A stretch of DNA of 64,000 bases from NCBI GenBank assembly GCA_964390545.1, contig CAYMJV010000001.1:1-64000 (forward strand), read 5' to 3'. The first letter of the stretch is position 1; the number at the start of each line of letters is the position of its first letter. The position numbers and the translations under genes are program-made. The notes below the pieces were generated by a model. That model was given only the letters and a program-made list of their open reading frames with translations. It did not search any database and was not told the origin of the DNA. Positions 26,992-35,526 of the stretch are shown here, piece after piece. The stretch is from CAYMJV01 sp964390545 (GTDB taxonomy: Bacteria; Desulfobacterota; BSN033; UBA1163).

Positions 26992-27648
26992 ATGAAAAAG
27001 GAGGCGAATATCAAAAGGGTAAGAGAGATCATCAAAATTCTTTCCAAGGAGATACCCGATTCCAGGATTGCACTCAAATTTTCAAATCCCCTTGAACTTC
27101 TCATCGCCACCATCCTTTCAGCCCAATGCACGGATGTAAAGGTTAATCAGGTGACGGAAAGTCTTTTTAGAAAGTATCGCTCCGCAAGAGACTATGCGGA
27201 AGCCAATCCGACAGAATTCGAGGAAGACATCAGGCCAACCGGATTCTATCGGAATAAGACCAAATCCATTTTGAAATGCTGCCAGGAGTTGGTGGCCCGA
27301 TTCGAAGGAGAGGTCCCAAAGACTCTTGAAGAGTTAGTGACACTGCCCGGGGTGGGCAGAAAGACAGCCAATGTCATCTTAGGGAATACCTTCGACGTAC
27401 CCGGAATTGTCGTCGATACCCACGTCCATCGGGTGAGCCGGAGGATCGGTCTGACCAAAAAGGACGATCCCGTCAAAATTGAGTTCGACCTGATGGAGAT
27501 CGTTCCGAAGGAAGAATGGACTCACTTCTCAAACCTTTTGGTCTGGCATGGCCGGAGGACCTGTGTGGCAAGAAAACCCCTCTGCAAAGAGTGTCCCATC
27601 CGGAAGTGGTGTGACTATGGAAAAAAGATAAGCACCAAATCAAAATAG
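26992..27648 (+). CDS. nth: Endonuclease III
   Basis: A 218-residue DNA glycosylase/AP lyase of base excision repair, acting on oxidised pyrimidines. The helix-hairpin-helix LPGVGRKTANVIL carries the catalytic Lys; the catalytic Asp is in VVDTHVHRV; the iron-sulfur cluster ligands are in CVARKPLCKECPIRKWC (C-x6-C-x2-C-x5-C). I start at the ATG at 26992 because GGGAGGCGG, overlapping an in-frame upstream ATG (26980), is its ribosome-binding site. It stands alone. Confidence 0.95.
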   Translation: MKKEANIKRVREIIKILSKEIPDSRIALKFSNPLELLIATILSAQCTDVKVNQVTESLFRKYRSARDYAEANPTEFEEDIRPTGFYRNKTKSILKCCQELVARFEGEVPKTLEELVTLPGVGRKTANVILGNTFDVPGIVVDTHVHRVSRRIGLTKKDDPVKIEFDLMEIVPKEEWTHFSNLLVWHGRRTCVARKPLCKECPIRKWCDYGKKISTKSK

Positions 27649-27654
27649 ACAATC

Positions 27655-27700
27655 CCCCCTCGTCCCCCCCTTTAGAAAAGGGGGGTTGGGGGGATTTGAT
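27655..27700. terminator. Strong C/G-rich hairpin after nth
   Basis: C-rich and G-rich arms (CCCCCCCTTT and AAAGGGGGG with outer CCCCCC/GGGGGG) face each other just after the nth stop codon. The same kind of palindrome occurs near 2395-2420 and around both MITE copies, so this is a dispersed repeat that may serve as a terminator; a short T-rich stretch follows. Another small hairpin, CCCGCC/GGCGGG, lies near 27860. Confidence 0.5.
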
Positions 27701-27914
27701 CGTTTGGGTCATTCGAATTTGGTAATTGGAGTTTGTTTACCCTGTTAAATACATTAGGAGTCTGTATTGATTACCGCTGGCGCTGGCTCCTTTTGATCAG
27801 AGGTTCTTGGGAGAGTTGTTGATTAGAAGGACTATTTAACAGGGTGAAGGATTTGGTCCCGCCTTGGCGGGATTGTGATTTGGGATTTAAGATGATCATG
27901 ATTAATTAGTCCCC

Positions 27915-29012
27915 ATGGCGTCTACAACTTTTTCTGAGCATATTCGCGACAAGATCTTCTTGATGGAGGAGGTGATCAACTTCCCCACCTCTCTTCTCTT
28001 CCATAAGAACTATCATTGGGAGAACCTTCCGATGGTCCACTACTCCACCCTGGCAGGAGCAGTCTTCTCACTGGCAGAAAGAGGGCGCAAGGTGGCCATC
28101 GTCACTGGATTCTATGTTCCTGCTGGAAACCCACCCGCCACAGAGACCGATGGGCCTCCAGGGGCCCTCATCCTGGCTGAGGGCTTGAAATTTCTCGGGA
28201 TGGAGGTCAGTCTCCTTTCGGATGAATATACCCTCTCCACCCTGAAGGCAGGACTAAATATCCTCAATCTCCCGGAAAAAGATATTCCTCTGATACTCTT
28301 TCCTCTGGAACATTCGGATCTGGATCATTCAAGTCGAACGATCAACGAAGAGGTTGAAAGTCCTCTCTCCGTCCGTTTTGTCCAAGAGTTTATGAACGGC
28401 CCTCTGGGCAGAGACTTCACCCATCTCATTTTTATCGAAAGGGTCGGACCCAATCATACGATTGACTCCTTTTTAGCTCAGGAGCGGCTGGGCAAACCCC
28501 CCTTGGAGGATTTTGAAACCATTCTCCCGCCTCTTCTGAGAAACCGATGCTTCAGTTCCCGTCTGGAAGACATCACACGCTTCACTGCAAAAACCCATCT
28601 TCTTCTTGAGTTCGGGAAAAAATGGAATCCGGCTGTCGAATCGATTGGTATCGGAGACCGCGGCAATGAAATTGGCTCTGGAAAGATTCCATGGGAGGTT
28701 TTTAAAGAACATGCCATCACGAATCGAGAACCTGTTTTCTGCTGTCGTTTGAAGACGGACCACTTCATCTCATGTGGAATCTCGAACTGGGGAGGGTACG
28801 CTCTGATGGCGGGAGTAGCCTTAGCAAAGGGAAGATTGGATGTCCTCGAAAAGATCTCCCCGGAACAGGAAGGAAGGGTCTTGGACTATCTTATTCATCA
28901 CGGTCCATCGATTGATGGGATCACGCTGAAACAGGATTACTCTGTAGATGGAATTGAATTTAACGATTATATGAAGGTCATCGAACGGCTGAAAGAGATC
29001 GCCTTTGAATAG
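27915..29012 (+). CDS. D-glutamate cyclase-like protein (DUF4392)
   Basis: The 365-residue protein matches the DUF4392/D-glutamate cyclase family: HTIDSFLAQ in the middle and the C-terminal signatures IGIGDRGNEIGSGKIPW and TDHFISCGISNWGGYAL. Family members convert D-glutamate to 5-oxo-D-proline, removing D-glutamate. No signal peptide; cytoplasmic. No clear ribosome-binding site is seen before ATG 27915 (ATTAGTCCCC), so the start is less certain than the identity. Location just upstream of importers and an Asp/Glu racemase suggests D-amino-acid catabolism. Confidence 0.85.
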   Translation: MASTTFSEHIRDKIFLMEEVINFPTSLLFHKNYHWENLPMVHYSTLAGAVFSLAERGRKVAIVTGFYVPAGNPPATETDGPPGALILAEGLKFLGMEVSLLSDEYTLSTLKAGLNILNLPEKDIPLILFPLEHSDLDHSSRTINEEVESPLSVRFVQEFMNGPLGRDFTHLIFIERVGPNHTIDSFLAQERLGKPPLEDFETILPPLLRNRCFSSRLEDITRFTAKTHLLLEFGKKWNPAVESIGIGDRGNEIGSGKIPWEVFKEHAITNREPVFCCRLKTDHFISCGISNWGGYALMAGVALAKGRLDVLEKISPEQEGRVLDYLIHHGPSIDGITLKQDYSVDGIEFNDYMKVIERLKEIAFE

Positions 29013-29071
29013 GGGACGAAAAGGAAAAAGGATTGACAAAACGGGCCATTATGCTATTAGAAATGGAACTA

Positions 29072-29320
29072 CCCTCGCCTGGAAGGCGAGGGGTTTTGAA
29101 AGCGTGTCGACTTCGGTTCTATTCCGTTTTCTTTGTCATTCCTGCGGAAGCAGGAATCCAAGAGAAAATTTGAAATGTAGAAATTCCTGTCATACCCGCT
29201 TTCGCGGGTATGACAGAGTGACGGGATTTGTTTCTAGAGTTGGCTCATGTTCGCTTTATTCACATTTCGCCTATTTTCGCTTCGCCTGAAGGCGAGGGGT
29301 TTCCACCATCCCCGATGGTG
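29072..29320. repeat. Cluster of hairpins upstream of an ABC importer operon
   Basis: This gap holds successive unrelated hairpins: CCCTCGCCT-GGA-AGGCGAGGG (29072-29092), ATTCCTGC-GGAA-GCAGGAAT (about 29139-29158), CATACCCGC-TTTC-GCGGGTATG (about 29191-29212), TCGCCT-GA-AGGCGA (29282-29295) and CACCATC-CCC-GATGGTG (29304-29320). The first and fourth are followed by the same GGGGTTT, so they are related copies about 200 bp apart. They could be ends of decayed IS200/IS605-type elements; no transposase remains. Confidence 0.6.
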
Positions 29321-29385
29321 ACACTAAAGGTTTTGTTGCCTTACCCAAAGAATTTCTATATTAAGGAGGTGATGTAAGAATATTG

Positions 29386-29433
29386 ATGGAAAAAGCTCAA
29401 ATCAATCAGATTATCCAAGGAGGTGTAAAATGA
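29386..29433 (+). CDS. Possible 15-residue leader peptide
   Basis: A short frame MEKAQINQIIQGGVK ends in TGA that overlaps the ATG of the substrate-binding protein gene (ATGA). Upstream at 29362 is AAGGAGGTGAT, a full-length match to the anti-Shine-Dalgarno sequence, though about 14 bases from this ATG. A second AAGGAGG inside the frame serves the next gene. It may be coincidence, or a coupling peptide. Confidence 0.3.
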   Translation: MEKAQINQIIQGGVK

Positions 29434-30992
29434 AAGAGGGAAAATATTTCGTAATTTTTCTGGTTGCATTAGTTTCTGTTGGAATCTGCCTTTTCTCTAC
29501 TGCTTTTGCTCAGGAAAAGGTGGTGAGAATGGCCTTAAAGGCCTCGGACATACGATCGCTTGATCCCCATTACGGGACAACGACGATCGATTATGCCTGC
29601 ATCGATCCGATGTTTAATGGCCTGGTTCGTTTCAAACCCGAAGACATTAACCCAGAGAAGATTGAACCCGATCTTGCTGAGAGGTGGGAGCGATCGAAAG
29701 ACGGTCTTACCTGGACGTTCTATCTTCGCAAAGGGGTGAAGTTTCACAAGGGATACGGGGAGGTGACAGCTGAGGATGTTAAGTTCTCTTTAGAAAAAGC
29801 GGCTAATAAAGCCACTTCAGGATTTGCGGCAGACTATGCTGCCCTGGCAAAAGTGGAGGCCCTTGATAGGTATACGGTCCGGTTGACGTTTAAGAGCACC
29901 ATCCCATCCGTTTTGGGAATTCTGACTAACTATCACGGCGGATACATCGTATCGAAGAAGGCAGTGGAGGAGAAGGGCGATAAGTTTAAGTTCGATCCGA
30001 TTGGAACTGGACCTTTCATGTTGAAAGACTACGTCCCTAAAGAAAAAATCGTGGAAGTCCGCCATCCAGACTATTTCAGGGGAAAAGCGAAACTGGACCG
30101 GATTGAGTTATGGTTTATGCCCGATGCAAGCAGCCGTGAGATGGCATTCCGAAAGGGTGAGATCGATATTGTAGAAGGCGAACGAGAACAGGCATGGGTG
30201 AAGAAGGTGAGGGAAATACCAGGAACAGCCATCGAAATCTTTGGCCCCGGTGAAACCCTTGTTCTCCATTTTAATATGACCAAGAAACCGCTGGATGACA
30301 TCCGAATCAGGCAAGCCATCTGTCATGCCATCAATATCGATGAGGTGATGAAATTTCTGGGACCCGATGTGACCGAAAAGCTTGTCTCCCCCATCCCAAT
30401 AAATTACCTGGGCGGAACAGACAAAGTCCCCAGATATGAATTCAACCCGGAGAAGGCGAAAAAACTTATGGCAGACGCTGGATATCCTAAGGGGTTCGAA
30501 ATGTCCATGGTGATCACAGAGATGTCGGATTACCGTCGACCCATGGAACAAGTTCAGGAGCAACTCCGAAGGGTCGGGATCAACTTAAAAATGGACGTCA
30601 TTGCCCATTCCGCCTTCCACGACCAGATCCGGAAGGATGTCAATCCTCTGGTTCTCTATGTCTGTGCCCGCTTTCCAACCGCAGACCCCATGCTCACCCA
30701 GTTCTATTATTCTAAGTCGATCGTCGGAACACCCACAGCGATCACCAATTTCTCCCACTATAATAAGATTGACGATTTGATTGAAAAGGCAAGGGTTGAA
30801 ATCGATTCGAAAAAACAGAAGGCTCTCTGGGCAGAGGCGCAGAGGAAGATCATTGAAGATGCGGTCGCTCTTCCCCTCTGTATCACCAAGTTCGTCTTTG
30901 CAAGGAAGACCTATGCGGACCTTGGATACGAGATGAGATCCACATTGACCTTGGTCACCACCATCAAAGAGACGACAGACGTTCGTAAATAA
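29430..30992 (+). CDS. Oligopeptide-type ABC transporter substrate-binding protein (SBP_bac_5)
   Basis: A 520-residue periplasmic binding protein with a signal peptide (to about residue 27, ...FAQE) and the family text ASDIRSLDPHYGTTT, FNGLVRF, and DIRIRQAICHAINIDEVM. Such proteins bind peptides, opines or other amine compounds for DppBCDF/opine-type importers. AAGGAGG precedes the ATG. It is followed by permease genes for DppB and DppC types but no ATPases; those at 39948-41946 may be shared. About 50% similar by eye to the protein at 51193-52812. Confidence 0.92.
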   Translation: MKEGKYFVIFLVALVSVGICLFSTAFAQEKVVRMALKASDIRSLDPHYGTTTIDYACIDPMFNGLVRFKPEDINPEKIEPDLAERWERSKDGLTWTFYLRKGVKFHKGYGEVTAEDVKFSLEKAANKATSGFAADYAALAKVEALDRYTVRLTFKSTIPSVLGILTNYHGGYIVSKKAVEEKGDKFKFDPIGTGPFMLKDYVPKEKIVEVRHPDYFRGKAKLDRIELWFMPDASSREMAFRKGEIDIVEGEREQAWVKKVREIPGTAIEIFGPGETLVLHFNMTKKPLDDIRIRQAICHAINIDEVMKFLGPDVTEKLVSPIPINYLGGTDKVPRYEFNPEKAKKLMADAGYPKGFEMSMVITEMSDYRRPMEQVQEQLRRVGINLKMDVIAHSAFHDQIRKDVNPLVLYVCARFPTADPMLTQFYYSKSIVGTPTAITNFSHYNKIDDLIEKARVEIDSKKQKALWAEAQRKIIEDAVALPLCITKFVFARKTYADLGYEMRSTLTLVTTIKETTDVRK

Positions 30993-31010
30993 TCAGTCTA
31001 AGCGTATCCA

Positions 31011-31051
31011 ACGGGGCACCTCTCGAGAAATGGGGTGCCCCGTAACTATTT
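31011..31051 (+). terminator. Intercistronic hairpin with T-run after the binding-protein gene
   Basis: A perfect 10-bp stem ACGGGGCACC/GGTGCCCCGT with 13-nt loop (31011-31043) followed by AACTATTTTT. It lies between the binding-protein and permease genes and probably terminates most transcripts, giving more binding protein than permease, as is common in ABC operons. Confidence 0.75.
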
Positions 31052-31064
31052 TTGGGAAAGAAGG

Positions 31065-32006
31065 ATGCTCAAGTACGCTATCCGCAGAATGATCTTTGTC
31101 CTCCCCACCCTTTGGGCAGTAGTCACTTTTGTCTTCTTCCTGATTCGTATCGTTCCAGGTGGTCCTGCTGTGGCAGCTCTCGGATCGTACGCTACTGAAG
31201 AATCGATACGAGAACTTGAAAAACAGATGGGGCTCAATAGGCCAATTCTTATCCAATATGGCACCTTCCTAAAGGACCTGTGCCAAGGAGATCTGGGAAA
31301 ATCTTTAATTACAAGAAGACCAATTTCTTCCGAGATTGTCAGAGCCTTGCCCTATACATTGGATCTGGCCATTGGAGGAATGATTATCGGAATTCTTTTT
31401 GGAATCCCAACAGGCATCATCACCGCATTAAGGAGAAATCGTCCTCCAGACTATATTGGTAGAATTCTCTCCCTGGTAGGCATCTCCATGCCGGAGTTTT
31501 ACCTTGGTATCTTACTGATGTATATTCTTGCCATCAAACTCCCTCTCTTTCCCGTTTTGGGAGGGGGAGATCTCAGCAATCTGAGTAGCCGGCTGTATCA
31601 TCTGTTTCTTCCAGCTCTTACCCTAGGGATCATCATGACAGCTTTTATCAGTCGAATGGTGCGCTCCTCCATGTTGAATGTGCTCAGAGAAGATTACGTG
31701 AGAACTGCCAGGGCAAAAGGGCTTCATGAGAGGGTGGTGATTTACAAGCATGCACTCCGAAATGCCCTCATTCCCACGGTGACCGTGATTGGAATCTATA
31801 TGAGTATTTTAATGGGCGGGTCGGTTCTGACAGAGATCATCTTCAGCCGTCCTGGACTGGGAAAGATGATGGTCTTTGCAGTGAAAGACCGCGATTACAT
31901 CGCCCTCCAATCCGTAATCATCATCTTTTCGGCCTTCGTCTTTATTTTTAACCTTATCACCGACTTGCTTTATAGCATCATCGATCCGAGGATCGAATAT
32001 CATTAA
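31065..32006 (+). CDS. ABC transporter permease, DppB type
   Basis: The 313-residue inner-membrane protein begins MLKYAIRRMIFVLPTLWAVV and has six membrane helices and the BPD_transp_1 EAA loop (REDYVRTARAKGLHERVV, near residue 210). It forms half of the translocation pore of an oligopeptide-type importer. I choose the ATG at 31065 because an in-frame ATG 10 codons earlier lies inside the hairpin described above. The downstream gene begins 8 bases after the stop codon. Confidence 0.92.
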   Translation: MLKYAIRRMIFVLPTLWAVVTFVFFLIRIVPGGPAVAALGSYATEESIRELEKQMGLNRPILIQYGTFLKDLCQGDLGKSLITRRPISSEIVRALPYTLDLAIGGMIIGILFGIPTGIITALRRNRPPDYIGRILSLVGISMPEFYLGILLMYILAIKLPLFPVLGGGDLSNLSSRLYHLFLPALTLGIIMTAFISRMVRSSMLNVLREDYVRTARAKGLHERVVIYKHALRNALIPTVTVIGIYMSILMGGSVLTEIIFSRPGLGKMMVFAVKDRDYIALQSVIIIFSAFVFIFNLITDLLYSIIDPRIEYH

Positions 32007-32014
32007 ATAGTGCC

Positions 32015-32863
32015 ATGGCAACAATTAGCCAAAGAGCCATTCTTCTCAGGACCTTTAAAACTAATAAGACCTCTGTGGTCGGATTGATCTTGGCTTTTTG
32101 TGTTGTCATGATTGCTCTGACTGCTTCTTGGATTTCTCCTTATGACCCCATTTCACAGGACATGGATATTCAGCATGCCCCTCCAAGCTGGGCACATCCT
32201 TTTGGCGCAGATAGTTATGGACGGGATCAGCTTTCAAGAATCCTCTGGGGCTCTCGTGTTTCCCTTGTGGTGGGCATCCTCTCTGTCCTTTTCGCCATGG
32301 CAGCAGGCATTCCCCTTGGGATGATCGGAGGCTATAAAGGAGGGAGGATTGACAACCTCGTTCTCCGTTTTATTGACATCTTCATGTCATTCCCCATTGT
32401 GATCCTGGGACTTCTGGTCTTGGCCATCATGGGTCCAGGTCTGATCAAGATCGTCATTGCCATCGGTGTTGCCCTCACACCCCGGATCGCACGTTTGGCT
32501 CGTGGATCAACCCTTTCTATTAAGGGGAAAGAGTTCATAGAGGCAGCTCGAGCCGTGGGCCAAAACGATACTAAGATTATGATCATTCATGTCCTGCCCA
32601 ATATTTCTGGAGAAATCTTGGTGATGGGAACCCTCTGGATTGCTACGGCCATCATCGTTGAAGCAAGCCTCAGCTTTATTGGACTAGGTGTCCGACCTCC
32701 AACCCCCAGTTGGGGAGCTATGATCCGTGACGGTCTGGATCAGCTCACCAATGCTCCATGGCTTTCCATCTTTCCTGGCCTTGCCATCTTCATCTCTGTC
32801 TTCTCATTCAACCTCATCGCTGACGGCCTTCGCGATATTTCGGATCCAAAATTGAGAGGCTAA
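32015..32863 (+). CDS. ABC transporter permease, DppC type
   Basis: A 282-residue permease with the N-terminal DppC/OppC region (first helix at residues ~20-42), the DPISQDMDIQHAPPSWAHPFGADSYGRD segment typical of the subfamily, and the EAA loop (KEFIEAARAVGQNDTKIM). Pairs with the DppB-type protein encoded just before. No ATP-binding gene follows; a small CCCGC/GCGGG palindrome lies just after the stop codon. Confidence 0.92.
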   Translation: MATISQRAILLRTFKTNKTSVVGLILAFCVVMIALTASWISPYDPISQDMDIQHAPPSWAHPFGADSYGRDQLSRILWGSRVSLVVGILSVLFAMAAGIPLGMIGGYKGGRIDNLVLRFIDIFMSFPIVILGLLVLAIMGPGLIKIVIAIGVALTPRIARLARGSTLSIKGKEFIEAARAVGQNDTKIMIIHVLPNISGEILVMGTLWIATAIIVEASLSFIGLGVRPPTPSWGAMIRDGLDQLTNAPWLSIFPGLAIFISVFSFNLIADGLRDISDPKLRG

Positions 32864-32960
32864 TAATTGCCCGAAGTCCCGCCTTGCGGGATTAGCCCGG
32901 AGTTCTTAGCAATAAATCGTTACAAATTGATTTAGGTCATAACCTAGTTCAATGGATTTC

Positions 32961-32989
32961 TTGACAAGCCGGCGACTAGTTTATGTAAT
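32961..32989 (+). promoter_or_regulatory. Sigma-70 promoter of an ATPase-gene remnant
   Basis: TTGACA (32961-32966), 17-bp spacer, TGTAAT (32984-32989). It points at the truncated ATPase frame beginning at 33036. Confidence 0.6.
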
Positions 32990-33035
32990 CCTATAAAATT
33001 GTCATGACTTTTTTATAGTCATATGAAAATGATTT

Positions 33036-33341
33036 ATGCGCTATCTTACCCCTGAAATTAATCGATTTTTTGTTGAAGAGGCCAAGATGGCCTTCATTGC
33101 CGGCCCGAGGCAAGTAGGCAAAACAACGCTGGCCAAGCATCTCCTATCTCAAGTCGGGATGGAGGCGTTTTATTTCATGAGTTTCTGCTCGCGCCGAGAT
33201 GACAGGGCGAATGGCAAAGCCCACGAGAGATGGTTGGATTTTGGAATGCGCCTGCCTGCCGCAGGCAGGGATTGCGGAATTCGAAGTTCGGTGCAATTAA
33301 GCCTTGACCTCGGAAAATACCCCTTATTTCGCCATTCTTAA
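33036..33341 (+). pseudogene. Truncated AAA ATPase (DUF4143-type) remnant
   Basis: The first ~45 residues (MRYLTPEINRFFV, then AGPRQVGKTTLAKHLL with an intact P-loop) match the start of AAA_14/DUF4143 ATPases, which are normally about 380-400 residues. After about codon 48 the frame loses resemblance, runs through a palindrome CCTGCCTGCCGCAGGCAGG (about 33249) and stops at codon 102. The rest to 33430 shows no recoverable domain. I read this as a 5' fragment left by deletion or insertion; the family is often carried by mobile or accessory regions. Confidence 0.7.
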
Positions 33342-33494
33342 CTTTCTTAATTGAAAAGGAGATTCCAGTTTCAAGAAAGAATTAAGGGAAGTTCTCGGAG
33401 ATTACTTCCTGAAATTCACAACCGGCCATTTTAGGGAAGCATGCTTGATTTGAAACGGTAATCCTCAATGATCTTTATAAAATGCCAGTAATAC

Positions 33495-33630
33495 CCCGAC
33501 CGAAAGGTCGGGGATGTAAGGGCTGTCCACCGAAGGTGGACAAAGAAATCTGTTAAGAAATGATAAGGTAACCAAAGGTTACAAGGTTCGTTTTTTAAAT
33601 TCCCAAAATGCCCTGATCGGAAGATCAGGG
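33495..33630 (+). repeat. Array of four small hairpins upstream of the amino-acid importer
   Basis: Four stems with purine loops follow each other: CCCCGACC-GAAA-GGTCGGGG (33495-33514), TGTCCACC-GAA-GGTGGACA (33525-33543), GTAACC-AAA-GGTTAC (33569-33583) and CCCTGATC-GGAA-GATCAGGG (33611-33630). The stem sequences are unrelated but the architecture is alike. The first and last are both preceded by AAAATGCC. A promoter begins 8 bases after the last. The array may be a structured RNA, a decayed mobile-element end, or unrelated repeats. Confidence 0.6.
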
Positions 33631-33637
33631 TACTCTC

Positions 33638-33666
33638 TTGACATTCAACTTCCGTTTTAATATATT
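33638..33666 (+). promoter_or_regulatory. Sigma-70 promoter of the glutamate-type importer operon
   Basis: TTGACA (33638-33643), 17-bp spacer, TATATT (33661-33666); the start of transcription should be near 33673 and AAAGGAGG lies ahead of ATG 33717. Both boxes and the spacing are close to consensus. Confidence 0.8.
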
Positions 33667-33716
33667 CAACTCATCACAAAGCAAGTTCTTATGATTGATT
33701 AAAAAGGAGGAATACG

Positions 33717-34616
33717 ATGAAAAAGTTTTTTTTCACAGCGTTAGCGGTTGTTTGGATGCTTTCTTTCATTGCTGGACCAACCCTGGCTGACCAGACCATG
33801 GATCAGATCGAGAAGACCGGAAAGATCAAAATAGGTTTCAGGGAGGATTCTATCCCCTTTGCTTTCATAGACCCGAGGGTGGGAAAGCAGATAGGTTTCT
33901 CCGTGGACATGGCCCAGCTCCTTGCTGAAAACCTCTCCAAACACTTTGGCAAGAAGATCGAGATTGAGCCAGTTACCATTACCACAAAGACCCGTATCCC
34001 CATGATCACCAACGGAACTATTGATGTGGAGATGGGATCCACGACATACACGCAGGAACGGGAAGATGTGGTGGACTTCAGCCTGACTTTCTTCTTCTCC
34101 GAGACGGCCTTTCTTGTACCCAAGAATAGTCCTATCAAGACCAAAAAAGATCTGACCGGTAAACGGCTGGGGGGCGCTCAGGGAACGACGAACCTCAAAG
34201 CCATGGAGGATCAAACCAAGGCCGGAGAGTACAAACCAAAAGAGATCGTCACCGTTGAGGGACATGCCCAAGGATTCCTCAGTCTCAAAACCGGTAAAAT
34301 CGATGCTTACGCCACAGATCGAAGCCTTCTGATGGGTCTTGCTTCCAAAGACGAAAATCCGGGCGCCTGGCGGACAACGGATTTTGCCATCGCCTATGAG
34401 CCTTACGGGTATATGATGCGAGAGGGCAATTCGGATTTCAGGGATTTCGTCAACAATACCATCCTTTCGGCGATCAAGACTGGTAAATTCTATGAGCTTT
34501 ATGACAAGTGGATGGGACCCAAAGGACAGACCCCGATTCCCATGTCTCAGGCTTACAAAGACTACCTGAAACTCATTGTCTACCCCATGAAGGACGATTG
34601 GTGGAAGAAGCAATAA
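33717..34616 (+). CDS. Amino-acid ABC transporter substrate-binding protein (SBP_bac_3)
   Basis: A 299-residue periplasmic binding protein with a signal peptide (...GPTLADQ, about residue 24). The family 3 pattern is clear: GKIKIGFREDSIPFAFID, IGFSVDMAQLLAE, and TDRSLLMGL. It resembles glutamate/aspartate binding proteins (GltI/BztA type). It heads an operon with two permeases, an ATPase, a racemase and a PLP enzyme, so its ligand may be an acidic or D-amino acid; specificity cannot be read from sequence. Confidence 0.92.
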   Translation: MKKFFFTALAVVWMLSFIAGPTLADQTMDQIEKTGKIKIGFREDSIPFAFIDPRVGKQIGFSVDMAQLLAENLSKHFGKKIEIEPVTITTKTRIPMITNGTIDVEMGSTTYTQEREDVVDFSLTFFFSETAFLVPKNSPIKTKKDLTGKRLGGAQGTTNLKAMEDQTKAGEYKPKEIVTVEGHAQGFLSLKTGKIDAYATDRSLLMGLASKDENPGAWRTTDFAIAYEPYGYMMREGNSDFRDFVNNTILSAIKTGKFYELYDKWMGPKGQTPIPMSQAYKDYLKLIVYPMKDDWWKKQ

Positions 34617-34724
34617 GAACAGTCATCCCAAGACAAGAGGCCGAGCGTTCAGGATGTTTGCCTCAGTCATATGAGGAGACGCCGGCCTCGACAGACTCTT
34701 ATGCTGTGGGTGCTCCCCGCTCTT

Positions 34725-34753
34725 GCGAAAAGGCCGGAATCCGGCCTTTTCGC
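34725..34753 (+). terminator. 13-bp intercistronic hairpin after the binding-protein gene
   Basis: GCGAAAAGGCCGG-AAT-CCGGCCTTTTCGC is a perfect 13-bp stem with a 3-nt loop in the 192-base gap between the binding-protein and permease genes. The T-run lies inside the stem, so it may be a partial terminator or an mRNA-stabilising hairpin that keeps the binding protein abundant. Confidence 0.75.
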
Positions 34754-34808
34754 CTTCCCCGGGTATTGAAAGAGGTTTGATTGTCAATTGTAAGAGGAAT
34801 AATAAGGA

Positions 34809-35525
34809 ATGGGACTTGCATATAAGTTTGACTGGAGCGTGCTGTGGCGCGAGCCTTACGGAGAATGGATGCTGCAGGGGATATGGCTGACTTTGCAGTT
34901 GGGGCTTCTCGCATGGATCATTGCTCTTTTTCTGGGAATCTTTGTCGGCACGATGCGTGCTGCGCCATGGAAGCTGTTGCGCCGGGTGAGCACGATCTAC
35001 GTGGAAATCTTTCGGAATGTTCCCTTCATTGTCCAGCTCTTCTTCTGGTTCTATGCCGGTCCCATGATCTTCGGCAAGACCCTTCAGTTCAAGATCAACG
35101 CCATCTCCGGGTTGAATTATTACGCTGCGGTTGTCGGCTTGGGGCTTTACACGGCAAGCCGCGTGGCTGAGCACGTGAGGGCCGGGTTTGCCTCCATCGG
35201 CCAAGGTCAATACCAGGCAGCTCTGTCCACGGGCATGAGTCAGTGGCAGATGTACTGGCACGTCATGATTCCCCATGCGCTGCGCCTTATCCTTCCACCC
35301 CTTACGACGGAATTCCTCACGATCTTCAAGAACTCTTCGGTGGCCATGACCATCGGTGTGGCCGAGACCACTTTCATGAGCTACAAGATCGATTCGGATA
35401 CATTCCACGGGTTGGAGGCTACGACGGGAGCCATGTTTGTCTACCTTGTCCTGGGAATGGCGGTGGTAAAGACCATGAGTTACATTGAGAAAAAATACCG
35501 GATTCATGGACTGGTAGGCAGATAA
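34809..35525 (+). CDS. Amino-acid ABC transporter permease (GltJ type)
   Basis: A 238-residue permease with the His/Glu/Gln/Arg-family pattern LQGIWLTLQLGLLAWIIAL and the EAA loop (GQYQAALSTGMSQWQMYWHV near residue 138). It contains about five membrane helices and forms the pore with the next gene's product, whose start codon lies one base after this stop codon. Confidence 0.92.
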   Translation: MGLAYKFDWSVLWREPYGEWMLQGIWLTLQLGLLAWIIALFLGIFVGTMRAAPWKLLRRVSTIYVEIFRNVPFIVQLFFWFYAGPMIFGKTLQFKINAISGLNYYAAVVGLGLYTASRVAEHVRAGFASIGQGQYQAALSTGMSQWQMYWHVMIPHALRLILPPLTTEFLTIFKNSSVAMTIGVAETTFMSYKIDSDTFHGLEATTGAMFVYLVLGMAVVKTMSYIEKKYRIHGLVGR

Positions 35526-35526
35526 T

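Noticed and set aside
33495..33630. CRISPR-like array
   Set aside because: Spacing is irregular and the stems have unrelated sequences, so there is no repeat unit; no cas gene nearby.
33741..34613. 290-codon antisense frame over the amino-acid binding protein
   Set aside because: The plus-strand gene has a signal peptide and clear family motifs; the antisense frame is a shadow from codon bias.
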